47,650 nt of DNA. Source: an uncultured Eubacterium sp. (GTDB lineage Bacteria; Bacillota; Clostridia; Lachnospirales; Lachnospiraceae). Both the position numbers and the translations under genes were made by a program. The notes under the pieces were generated by a model that was given only the letters and a program-made list of their open reading frames with translations, was not told the origin of the DNA and made no database searches. Shown here piece after piece: positions 8,223 through 16,126 of the stretch (positions are counted from its first letter, which is position 1; the number at the start of each line of letters is the position of its first letter). The stretch is taken from assembly GCA_900552795.1 (NCBI GenBank), contig USBB01000018.1, forward strand, positions 1 to 47,650, written 5' to 3'.

Positions 8223-9218
8223 TTAATACTTCCACTTACCCAGCAGACGTTCTTTCTCTTCAATAGTATTGTTGCTCATGTCTGCGTATTTTATATTTTC
8301 AGGATGATTTTCAAGTTTATTATTTACATCCTTAAATATTTTTTCAGGATAAAACTTTTCATTCACCTCATAGACGTATTTATTCACAAGGAAATCATAT
8401 ACCTTTTTAACGCTCTCATTTGTCTCTTTGCCCTTTATAATTGACTGACCATAAAGGGTGTATGGAGAACCTTCGTCAAAAAATAATATCTTTAACGGTG
8501 CTCCCTCATTAATCTTTACAACTGCATTGCTCGTTATACCAAGACCTATCACTGCTTCCTTTTGTACAAGTGCATTTACAGGGCCTGAGCCTGATGAAGT
8601 GTACTGTAAGATATTCGGTGTAAGCTTATCAAAATATTCAAATGCTGATTCTTCTCCGATTGCATTAACAAGACTTTTAAGGAACATATATCCTGTGCCT
8701 GATGATTTAGGATTAGGCATTGAAATAAGACCTTTATATTCAGGCTTTAATAAATCCTCATAGCTCTTTGGCTCTGCAAGACCTTTCTCTTTAAGAAGCT
8801 CGGTATTAACTATAATTCCGCCGCCGCTTCTTATTTCAACTGTATAATTATCACTCACGTATGTATCTTCCATATATATACTTCTGTCATATGAAGATAA
8901 ATCAGCCAAAACTCCAGAATTATCAAGCTGTGCCAGATAACCGTACTCAAGCTCTCCAATAATATCACAGTCTGTTGAAGTCCCCTCTGCTGCGAGCTTG
9001 GCTGCTAAATTTCCTGTTGACATATACTCAACATTAACATCAATATCAGGAAACTCTTCTGAAAGTCTCTTATTAAGATATTCAACAACATAGTCCTCTG
9101 AACTTGTGTATATAAGAACTTTTTCCTTACTGCCTCCGCATCCTGTAAAAACAGTGGCTGTCATTGCAAGCAAAAATACTGAAACAAATGCTTTCTTTAA
9201 ATTCTTTAATAATTTCAT
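8223..9218 (-). CDS. ABC transporter substrate-binding lipoprotein, copy 2 (tandem paralogue)
   Basis: A 331-residue lipoprotein with lipobox FTGC (Cys27) and the same architecture as copy 1. Counting by eye, about 37 positions differ across roughly 300 aligned mature residues, while the signal peptides are quite different. This points to a tandem duplication with conserved function and some tuning of binding. It is the first gene of the operon: AGGGG lies seven bases before the ATG, and a strong promoter lies at 9313-9341. Two binding proteins feeding a single ATPase and permease would broaden or raise capture of a scarce substrate. Confidence 0.9.
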   Translation of the reverse strand: MKLLKNLKKAFVSVFLLAMTATVFTGCGGSKEKVLIYTSSEDYVVEYLNKRLSEEFPDIDVNVEYMSTGNLAAKLAAEGTSTDCDIIGELEYGYLAQLDNSGVLADLSSYDRSIYMEDTYVSDNYTVEIRSGGGIIVNTELLKEKGLAEPKSYEDLLKPEYKGLISMPNPKSSGTGYMFLKSLVNAIGEESAFEYFDKLTPNILQYTSSGSGPVNALVQKEAVIGLGITSNAVVKINEGAPLKILFFDEGSPYTLYGQSIIKGKETNESVKKVYDFLVNKYVYEVNEKFYPEKIFKDVNNKLENHPENIKYADMSNNTIEEKERLLGKWKY

Positions 9219-9243
9219 AACTTTACCCCTTAATAAAAATTGT

Positions 9244-9303
9244 CAATTAATATTTAATTGTCTCTTTTGTTCAAATAGTATGTTTTAACCAATTTGATTG
9301 AAC
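9244..9303. promoter_or_regulatory. Inverted repeats in the leader of the importer operon
   Basis: Between the predicted start of transcription (about 9306) and the first gene lie two inverted repeats. One is a 17-base palindrome, CAATTAATATTTAATTG (9244-9260). The other is an imperfect pair, GTTCAAAT (9269-9276) with ATTTGATTGAAC (9292-9303). They could be operators for the HTH-nucleotidyltransferase of this operon or part of an RNA structure; nothing seen proves either. Confidence 0.35.
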
Positions 9304-9312
9304 ATCGAATTC

Positions 9313-9341
9313 ATTTTACATATATGCTCATATATTGTCAA
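9313..9341 (-). promoter_or_regulatory. Predicted strong sigma-A promoter for the importer operon
   Basis: On the minus strand a perfect TTGACA (9336-9341), a 17-base spacer and TAAAAT (9313-9318) precede the binding-protein genes. Transcription would start near 9306, leaving a leader of about 90 bases. Confidence 0.7.
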
Positions 9342-9353
9342 TACTTTGAACAA

Positions 9354-9397
9354 AAAGGAGAGGAGCAAACCTTTACTTTTAAAGGCTTGTTCCTCTG
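9354..9397 (-). terminator. Intrinsic terminator of the exopolysaccharide operon
   Basis: On the minus strand AGAGGA...CCTTTA pairs with TAAAGG...TCCTCT in a stem of about 16 base pairs with one mismatch, followed by CCTTTTTGTT. The hairpin overlaps the last codons and the stop of the GNAT gene. It separates the long glycan operon from the importer operon. Confidence 0.85.
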
Positions 9398-9888
9398 CTT
9401 ACACAATACCAGTAGAAATCTTTAAGCAAGTCCTCGGTATAATTATTTTTGATAATATCAGGAACATTTGTTGTTCTTATATACCCATTTTTATCGTAAA
9501 ATCTTACAGCCCTGGCATTTTTATATGAAACACACCAATAAACTTCTTCAAGTTGATATTCTTTAAATGCAATATCAATTATCTGCTTCATAGCCCATGA
9601 TGAAAATCCTTTGCCCGTAGCACAGCTTCGTATTGTTATAGCAAACTCAGCATTTTTATTTTGTCTGTCAATATGCTTTAAGCTTACTGTACCCATATAC
9701 TCATCTTCATCATTTACGACTGCAAGGTTTAAATTCTTTGAAGTATCTTCACTCATCTTAATAAAGCACTCACAATCATCTATTGTCTTGCTCATAAAAT
9801 CAGTATATAAATCCTTTACAATATCCTCATCGTGCATCCATTCATACATTAACGGTGCATCTTTTTTCTCTAACTTTCTAAGTCTCAC
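9379..9888 (-). CDS. GNAT-family N-acetyltransferase (RimJ/RimL-like)
   Basis: A 169-residue GNAT protein. The first 70 residues are the variable substrate side (LEKKDAPLMYEWMHDEDI); residues 85-130 hold the acetyl-CoA-binding core (AEFAITIRSCATGKGFSSWAMKQI), and VYWCVSYKNARAVRFYDKNGY is the usual C-terminal block. It starts with GTG, which overlaps the upstream TGA in a GTGA, with GGAG six bases before it. It is the last gene of the operon. A plausible role is acylating an amino sugar of the polymer, perhaps the 3-amino sugar made by the FdtA/FdtB-like pair, although known acylases for those sugars (FdtC, QdtC) are hexapeptide-repeat proteins. Protein substrates are also possible. Confidence 0.85.
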   Translation of the reverse strand: MRLRKLEKKDAPLMYEWMHDEDIVKDLYTDFMSKTIDDCECFIKMSEDTSKNLNLAVVNDEDEYMGTVSLKHIDRQNKNAEFAITIRSCATGKGFSSWAMKQIIDIAFKEYQLEEVYWCVSYKNARAVRFYDKNGYIRTTNVPDIIKNNYTEDLLKDFYWYCVSRGTSL

Positions 9889-11135
9889 TTATTGCTCCAA
9901 TCTTTAACAATTTCCTGCACTATCATGCTGGCAGGATTATCCAATGATTTACCGAAAAGTTCCTGTATAATATGCTGTCTTTTATCAAAAAGCTCATCTT
10001 CACCTCTTTTTAACTTATCAAGACGCACTTCAAGCTCCGCCGCGTTATTTACTATATAACAGCCGCTAAGCAGCATTTTAGTATGCTCGACAATATGCAG
10101 TTCCATGTTTGACGCACAGTAAATAATCGGTTTACCAGTCACAAAATATTCAGGCATAACTCCTGATATGTCACTTACCAAAACGCTTGATTCCCACATT
10201 GTACCAACATATTCTTTCTGTTTATCAAGCGATACGTTAGGTGTCTGTTCACAGCGTTTCTTATATTCCGCCACCTCTTCTTCAGTCATCTCACCTGTCT
10301 TTATAAAATTATCAAAAGCAAGCGGGTGCGGTCTGAACAGAAAATCTGCATCGCGGTTTTTATCCGCATAATCAAAAAACCAATCTTTATAAGTAAAGAA
10401 ATTACTTCCGCCAAGCTTCGGATCCGTCGTCCATCTCGGCGTCCACATTACCCTGAACTTATTATCTGAAAAGCTCCATGATTCCGACTTTTCATCTGCA
10501 GCATCAGCTATCATTTTAAGAGCGGGCATACCATGATAAACTGTTTTTTGCAAACCGAGCCAATGTGTAAGCCTGAATGACTTTTTGTTTTTTTCCTCAA
10601 CAGCCTTGGTTTCGGCAAAATACATATATACATTTCTGAAAAAATTTCTGTTTACAGCCACAATCATGTCTTCTTTTGAAAATACCATTCCATACAGTAC
10701 AATACAAACCTTAGCATATTTACATACTGTACTTGCCCTGTAAACTTCCGGAAGATGCTCATCATACGGTCTTAAATAAAAAACATAATCAGGATTTATA
10801 CTCTTAAGTTCCTTATAAGTTCCATCTTCATTAAGTGAGTTTACCGCTTCGTAATTATTATTTATATAATAATCATAAGTATCATTATCACTGTTTTCAA
10901 ATTTCTTATCACCCGCAATTCCCGGCACACACAATAAAGAAACCTCGAACCGTGAATTGTTTTTCATTTCATTGTATATACTTACAGCCTTATTCCACGC
11001 AGGTATATACTGGCAGATAAATACAACTCTTATTTTATCTCCCTTTTTATCACGCATTTTTTTCTTTAAACACACAAGATTAGAAAATGATTTGGCATCA
11101 AGATATTTTTTTAATAACCAGTCTTTTATATTCAT
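9885..11135 (-). CDS. CDP-glycerol:glycerophosphotransferase-like (TagB/TagF family) protein
   Basis: A 416-residue protein of the family that moves glycerol- or ribitol-phosphate from a CDP-activated donor to a lipid-linked glycan at the inner membrane face. Family marks are VYHGMPALKM (the His-Gly site), FRPHPLAF and LVSDISGVMPEYFVTGKPIIY near the C-terminus. GGGGG precedes the ATG, and the gene starts 4 bases after the flippase stop. Its presence next to LicD suggests a phosphodiester-decorated or phosphodiester-linked polymer. No CDP-glycerol synthase (TagD) is in the window, so the donor must be made elsewhere or differ from CDP-glycerol. Confidence 0.85.
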   Translation of the reverse strand: MNIKDWLLKKYLDAKSFSNLVCLKKKMRDKKGDKIRVVFICQYIPAWNKAVSIYNEMKNNSRFEVSLLCVPGIAGDKKFENSDNDTYDYYINNNYEAVNSLNEDGTYKELKSINPDYVFYLRPYDEHLPEVYRASTVCKYAKVCIVLYGMVFSKEDMIVAVNRNFFRNVYMYFAETKAVEEKNKKSFRLTHWLGLQKTVYHGMPALKMIADAADEKSESWSFSDNKFRVMWTPRWTTDPKLGGSNFFTYKDWFFDYADKNRDADFLFRPHPLAFDNFIKTGEMTEEEVAEYKKRCEQTPNVSLDKQKEYVGTMWESSVLVSDISGVMPEYFVTGKPIIYCASNMELHIVEHTKMLLSGCYIVNNAAELEVRLDKLKRGEDELFDKRQHIIQELFGKSLDNPASMIVQEIVKDWSNK

Positions 11136-11139
11136 CAGT

Positions 11140-12651
11140 TTACCCCCGCCTTTTTATAAATCTGCTCTTAAGATAAGCAAATTCATCAGTCTTTCTGTAA
11201 ATAAGTATATTACTTGCAATCACCACAACACAGCATATAATACCTTTTACTATTATCTGAATAAACTTTGAATCCAACACAACAAACTGAAGTGCAAAAT
11301 ACAGAATTACGTACTGCGCAATAAACACAATACCATATCCAATCATTTTCTTTACATACTCACCAAAATACTCTCTGTAATATTTATAAAGCACTGAATA
11401 AAATCTGAAAATTGTCGTAAATATATCTACAGTCAATGTACCTATTATAGGGCCCACTATACCGAAAGGTATTACAAGACCTATTGATACAACTATATTT
11501 AATATCATTGAAAATATTTCCTGATTCTTTAATGATTTAAATTCGCCGAGTACCTCAAGCATCATTGACAACGGCTGATACATACTGTGTATAAAGAAAT
11601 CAATCGTTAAAGCAACGACACAATAAATTGATATAATATACTCACTTCCGTAAAGATATCCTACGAAATCATCAAGCAGACAGAACATAGCTACACCGCA
11701 TATTGACGAATAGAAAAACTGAAGCAGCTGGTAACCGTGCAGGAAAAATATATGCTTTGACCTGTCACCGCTTTCCTGCAAAACATTACCGAAAGACACC
11801 TTAAATACATTTGCAACCATCGATGCCATCATGAATACCTGCAGAACTATACTTGAATAATTTGTATATAACGCCACTCCCGAAAGTCCGACAAAAGCTG
11901 AAATTATAGTATTATCAGTGTTTGAAAATACATAGCTGCTTATCTTATTAGGTATAAGCTGTCTTATATTTGCAAACAAAGCACTCATTTCACTCTTAGT
12001 ATAACCCGTTACTTTCTTAAGATAAGGGTACTTTTTATTGCATACGAAATTTACAAATAAATTTGAAGCAAATGCCTGAACTGCTCCTATGATAATAAAC
12101 AGATAATAATTTTTGAATACTGCAACTGCCGCAATTTTTAAAACAGAGCCTGCAATGCTCATAATTATATCTACAATATTTGTAAGATGAATATCTTCGC
12201 ATGCAGTCATAAACAAACGTTTATGCACAAAAAAGTATGTTGACGCGCTGCTTATAACATTTATTATAAAAACTATTCTTAAAAAATTTAAATCATACGG
12301 ATTATCCTTAATAAGATATTGGATAAACAGACTTAAAACAATACCTGCAACAATCATGCCGACACCGACTACATTGTATATTCGTTTTGCAGCATTAAGT
12401 ATCCTGCCTGTCTTTTCCTCATCTTTTTCTGCAATAGGCTTGTACAGGTTAAACATAACTGCTACGCCAAGTCCCATATCTGCCAGATTCAAAAGTCCTA
12501 AAAGGTCAGTTAATAATGAATTCAAACCAAGCAGTTCATCGCTCAAAAACATAATAAACAGTTTTCTTGTGACAAATCCAAGCAGAATCGTTATAATTCT
12601 GCTTCCGAAGCTAAATATTGTATTCCTGAATATTTTTTTACTATGCGACAT
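11140..12651 (-). CDS. Wzx-type polysaccharide flippase
   Basis: A 503-residue, highly hydrophobic protein with about 12-14 predicted membrane helices. The N-terminus (KKIFRNTIFSFGSRIITILLGFVTRKLFIMFLSDELLGLNSLL) matches the Wzx/MVF-type exporters that move undecaprenyl-diphosphate-linked repeat units across the membrane. GGAG lies eight bases before the ATG. It sits with a Wzy polymerase and Wzz-like protein in one operon, so the polymer is probably made by the Wzx/Wzy route. Confidence 0.92.
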   Translation of the reverse strand: MSHSKKIFRNTIFSFGSRIITILLGFVTRKLFIMFLSDELLGLNSLLTDLLGLLNLADMGLGVAVMFNLYKPIAEKDEEKTGRILNAAKRIYNVVGVGMIVAGIVLSLFIQYLIKDNPYDLNFLRIVFIINVISSASTYFFVHKRLFMTACEDIHLTNIVDIIMSIAGSVLKIAAVAVFKNYYLFIIIGAVQAFASNLFVNFVCNKKYPYLKKVTGYTKSEMSALFANIRQLIPNKISSYVFSNTDNTIISAFVGLSGVALYTNYSSIVLQVFMMASMVANVFKVSFGNVLQESGDRSKHIFFLHGYQLLQFFYSSICGVAMFCLLDDFVGYLYGSEYIISIYCVVALTIDFFIHSMYQPLSMMLEVLGEFKSLKNQEIFSMILNIVVSIGLVIPFGIVGPIIGTLTVDIFTTIFRFYSVLYKYYREYFGEYVKKMIGYGIVFIAQYVILYFALQFVVLDSKFIQIIVKGIICCVVVIASNILIYRKTDEFAYLKSRFIKRRG

Positions 12652-12686
12652 AAATCATGCTCCTAAACTTTAAAGAATACGCTGTA

Positions 12687-13511
12687 TTACTTTTTATATA
12701 CTTTATAAAAATGATGAGGCGTCTGCTCTGACTTTGGCGGAAGCTGCATATAATCTCCGAATGTATGTCTTAATACCTTATCATATTCCTTTGGAATTCT
12801 AAACTTTGCGTCCTCAAAATCCATCATAATATAATCATCAAACCATTCTCTTTGAAAGATATCTTTCTCTCCGCCGGTAAGCCATACGACACATGCAGCG
12901 TACTCACTTGATTCATAATCATACCTCCCGGCAAGATTTTCAAGCTTTCGTCTGTAATGCTCTTTTCCCATTATCTTTGAAATAATAAATACAGGGAATT
13001 TTATAATATTTCTTATGATTGATTTTGTGTTCTTTGTTGTGTATCTTAATCTTGTCGACTGAAAACATGCAGAAGAAAGCCTGTCTCCCTTAAGCGCATA
13101 TTTTACCGCACCTGCATAATCGGTTCCAAGACCGTCATACGGATATATATCTACAAACACACCCATTCCGCAGTCTTTTTCATTATCTGTGTCAATATAA
13201 TATCTTGTGTCACAAAGCCTTGATATCATATACGGATAATCTGCGCACGTATCCATATTAAAAAGCTTAAATACACTGTCTTTGCTGTCATGCGCTTTAT
13301 AATATTCAAGCAGCTTATCATAATCTTTTCTTGGCATCATAACATCAATATCATCATCCCACGGAATAAAACCGTTATGACGTACAGCACCTATAAGAGT
13401 GCCATACACAAGAAAATATCTTAAATTCTGCTCCTCGCATACTCTTGCAAATTCTTTTAATACTTCAAGAGCCGCACTCTGCATCTCTCGCATTTCTACA
13501 ATCTGCTTCAT
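12687..13511 (-). CDS. LicD-family phosphotransferase
   Basis: A 274-residue LicD protein. The signature YGTLIGAVRHNGFIPWDDDIDVMM holds the metal-binding acidic cluster of this nucleotidyltransferase-fold family. LicD proteins move phosphocholine or related head groups from a CDP-activated donor to a glycan. The ATG at 13511 is chosen over an upstream GTG because GGAG lies six bases before it. It follows the DegT aminotransferase in the operon. The only candidate donor-making enzyme in the window is the LicC-like protein at 3816-4769, so the two are proposed to act in series. The transferred group cannot be read from sequence. Confidence 0.92.
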   Translation of the reverse strand: MKQIVEMREMQSAALEVLKEFARVCEEQNLRYFLVYGTLIGAVRHNGFIPWDDDIDVMMPRKDYDKLLEYYKAHDSKDSVFKLFNMDTCADYPYMISRLCDTRYYIDTDNEKDCGMGVFVDIYPYDGLGTDYAGAVKYALKGDRLSSACFQSTRLRYTTKNTKSIIRNIIKFPVFIISKIMGKEHYRRKLENLAGRYDYESSEYAACVVWLTGGEKDIFQREWFDDYIMMDFEDAKFRIPKEYDKVLRHTFGDYMQLPPKSEQTPHHFYKVYKK

Positions 13512-13546
13512 TTTTCTCTCCACAGTCTATATTTTAATCACCGCTG

Positions 13547-14647
13547 TTAATTAAAATTATTAACAGCATCTATAACATATGAAATCTCTTCATCTGTCAT
13601 ATTATAATACATAGGAATACTAAGCACTGTTCTGCTTATTTCCTCTGCTATAGGCAGACTTCCCTCAGGAATATTTAATGACTCATATGCTTTCTGCATA
13701 TGCATAGGTATAGGATAATGCTTAACTGTTCCTATGCCCTTATCATTAAGATATTTTTCGAGTTCATCTCTTCTGTCACATCTTATAACAAATACGTGAT
13801 ATATATGGTCATAATCCTTATCAGGCGCAACAGGCAGCTTTATAAGAGGATTTTTTATTTCTGAAAGGTATCTTTCTGCAACCTGCTTTCTTGCGTCATT
13901 CCATTTTTCAAGGCACGGAAGCTTTACTCTTAAAAATGCTGCCTGCATCTCATCCAATCTGCTGTTTGTTCCCTGATAGATATGATGATACTTATAATCA
14001 GAACCATAATTTCCAAGTGCTCTCACCTTTGAAGCGATATCGTCATCATTAGTCACAACACACCCTCCGTCGCCCAAAGCTCCGAGATTCTTTCCCGGAT
14101 AAAAGCTGAAAGCCGCCGCATCAGACAATGCTCCTACTCTTCTGCCCTTATATTTTGTTCCGTGCGCCTGAGCTGCATCCTCTAAAACCTTAAGTCCATG
14201 CTTTTTTGCTATCTCATTTACTGCATCCATATCGGCAGGTCTGCCCTGCAGATGCACTGCAATAATCGCTTTGGTATTCGGAGTTATTTTTTCCTCTATT
14301 CTTGTTACATCTATATTGTACGTATCAATTTCAGGCTCCACAAACACAGGAGTTGCCCCGGTATATGAAACTGCAAGAGCTGTTGCTATAAATGTATTTG
14401 ATGGCACAATAACTTCGTCACCAGTCTTAATATCCATAGCCTTAAGAATAAGATATATCGCATCAAGCCCGGTCGCAACCCCGACACAGTGCTTTGCACC
14501 GCAATAATCCGCAAATTCCTGCTCAAACTGCTTACATTCATTTCCCTGTATAAAATAATTGCTGTCCATAACTCTTTTGTAAGCTTCATCAAGCTCTTTT
14601 CTTATTTCATTATGCATTGGCTCAAATGTGGCAAATGGTACTTTCAT
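13547..14647 (-). CDS. DegT/DnrJ/EryC1 sugar aminotransferase (FdtB/QdtB-like)
   Basis: A 366-residue PLP-dependent aminotransferase. The PLP lysine is Lys186 in FYPGKNLGALGDGG, with Asp157 (LEDAAQAHG) binding the pyridine nitrogen. The downstream partner of a WxcM/FdtA-type 3,4-ketoisomerase is usually FdtB or QdtB, which aminates the 3-keto group to give TDP-Fuc3N or TDP-Qui3N; that pairing is present here (FdtA-like gene immediately upstream). GGAG precedes the ATG. The 87-base gap between the two genes is AT-rich and holds no clear terminator. RmlA and RmlB, needed for the TDP-4-keto-6-deoxyglucose precursor, are not in the window. Confidence 0.9.
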   Translation of the reverse strand: MKVPFATFEPMHNEIRKELDEAYKRVMDSNYFIQGNECKQFEQEFADYCGAKHCVGVATGLDAIYLILKAMDIKTGDEVIVPSNTFIATALAVSYTGATPVFVEPEIDTYNIDVTRIEEKITPNTKAIIAVHLQGRPADMDAVNEIAKKHGLKVLEDAAQAHGTKYKGRRVGALSDAAAFSFYPGKNLGALGDGGCVVTNDDDIASKVRALGNYGSDYKYHHIYQGTNSRLDEMQAAFLRVKLPCLEKWNDARKQVAERYLSEIKNPLIKLPVAPDKDYDHIYHVFVIRCDRRDELEKYLNDKGIGTVKHYPIPMHMQKAYESLNIPEGSLPIAEEISRTVLSIPMYYNMTDEEISYVIDAVNNFN

Positions 14648-14734
14648 ATCCGTCTCCTTTTTATGATATACTCTTCTTTTTTATTGCAATAATTTTACAA
14701 CATAAACTTGTAAATTTCACGAATAACACATAAG

Positions 14735-15142
14735 TTATTTACTTTCGATGCCGACGTACTTTAAAAACTCATCGTAATCTCTTATGTAATCCTCTTCATC
14801 GTAAAGCTCAGATGCCAAAACCATCAACACTGCGTCGTCCGAAAAATCAAACATTTCTCTCCACATATCATTTGATACATACAATCCTTCGTAAGGCTTT
14901 TCCAACGGAACAACCTTTTTTTCCCTGCCATTGTCCAGACGTATCTTGCAGCTTCCATGAATACAGATAAGTATCTGTTCAAGCTTTTTGTGTGCATGAT
15001 ATCCCCTTGTAACACCTTTGGCTGTATCATACATATAATAAACCCTCTTTATTTCAAAAGGGATATCCTTGAACTCTTCCAAAGCAACAAGCTGTCCCCT
15101 GTCATCTCCATGTGGCTGAAAAACATATTTTACTACCTGCAT
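14735..15142 (-). CDS. TDP-4-oxo-6-deoxyglucose 3,4-ketoisomerase (FdtA/QdtA, WxcM-like cupin)
   Basis: A 135-residue cupin, the usual length for the family. The start is the ATG at 15142 (MQVVKYVFQPHGDDRGQL), since GGAGGG lies just before it and the longer frame adds only eight residues without a ribosome binding site. The RGYHAHKKLEQILICIHGSCKI block carries the catalytic histidines, HAH being the family hallmark. It moves the keto group of TDP-4-keto-6-deoxyglucose from C4 to C3, so that the adjacent DegT protein can aminate C3. Sequence alone does not separate the galacto (FdtA) product from the gluco (QdtA) product. Confidence 0.9.
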   Translation of the reverse strand: MQVVKYVFQPHGDDRGQLVALEEFKDIPFEIKRVYYMYDTAKGVTRGYHAHKKLEQILICIHGSCKIRLDNGREKKVVPLEKPYEGLYVSNDMWREMFDFSDDAVLMVLASELYDEEDYIRDYDEFLKYVGIESK

Positions 15143-15169
15143 ATTTTTCCCTCCTGTTTTTTGCATTCA

Positions 15170-16126
15170 TTATTTATCTAACAATTTTTCGATAAAGTCA
15201 AGTCTGATTTGAGTATTCGTATAATTTTTTTTAATTTTCCCTTTTAAAAGCCAGTAAAAACTTGAAGGAAATACTGCAATCTTACATAATGCCTGAGGCA
15301 TTCTGCTCTTCTTAATTTTTGATAAATACTTTGAATATTTCTTCATAAATTTATCACTGCACCGCTCTAATATTATATCATCGACCGCATCCTGGTCCTT
15401 TTTTATAAGAGCAGCCCACTTATCATTACTTCCAGTCGATATACCTATACCGTACTCATACCATATTACATCACGCCCGTAATGCCAAAGTCTTATATTA
15501 TCAGCAAGCATTATCTTATACATAAAATCTTCTGCATATTTAACTTTGCCTGATATAACAGCAAAATACTTTTTCATAATATCGGTACACGCCATAAAAG
15601 TTGCACCGACTGAGGTATCACACATAAGTATATAGTTAAGCTTTGCCCTGTCAAAATTAAAATCTTTAGCACCATATAATGACAGCCTCTGCGGATGATT
15701 AAGCTGTTTTAAAACCTTTACATTATAGTTTTCCATATGATAATACACAGCATTACCAAAGCTGATCTCTGACTGATTTTCTTCCATAAAATTCACCCAG
15801 TCACATAATGTATTATCATCATACAGATAATCTCCCGGCGATATAAGCTTAATGTATTTTCCCTCTGCTGCATTTACTGCATCTTCCATATTTTTGCAGG
15901 TTCCTGCATTAACCTCATGCTCTATAAGCTTATAACGCTCAAAATTATTCTCAGCAAAAAACTTTCTTATTTCATTAAAATGATTCTGCTTTGAACCATC
16001 ATCAGTGACTATTATATCAACATCAACACTTTTCTGAGTAATAATCGACTTTAAAGTATTTATAAGCTTATCTGTCTGAGGATTGTATGTTGCAACTATA
16101 ACTGTCACACTTGCACTCATAATCAT
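15170..16126 (-). CDS. Family 2 glycosyltransferase
   Basis: A 318-residue GT-A fold enzyme. The N-terminus SVTVIVATYNPQTDKLINTLKSI and IIVTDDGSKQN are the nucleotide-sugar site; LISPGDYLYDD near residue 100 holds the metal-binding Asp region. AAGGAG precedes the ATG at 16126; an ATG two codons later is an equal alternative. The gene begins 59 bases inside the polymerase gene, in another frame, yet both ends look genuine, so they are probably translationally coupled. Donor and acceptor sugars cannot be predicted. Confidence 0.88.
   Translation of the reverse strand: MIMSASVTVIVATYNPQTDKLINTLKSIITQKSVDVDIIVTDDGSKQNHFNEIRKFFAENNFERYKLIEHEVNAGTCKNMEDAVNAAEGKYIKLISPGDYLYDDNTLCDWVNFMEENQSEISFGNAVYYHMENYNVKVLKQLNHPQRLSLYGAKDFNFDRAKLNYILMCDTSVGATFMACTDIMKKYFAVISGKVKYAEDFMYKIMLADNIRLWHYGRDVIWYEYGIGISTGSNDKWAALIKKDQDAVDDIILERCSDKFMKKYSKYLSKIKKSRMPQALCKIAVFPSSFYWLLKGKIKKNYTNTQIRLDFIEKLLDK

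Noticed and set aside
4773..9218. Importer read as a ferric-iron or thiamine system
   Set aside because: Not excluded, but the co-transcribed HTH-nucleotidyltransferase has no role in iron or thiamine uptake, and no iron-related or thiamine gene or TPP riboswitch lies nearby.
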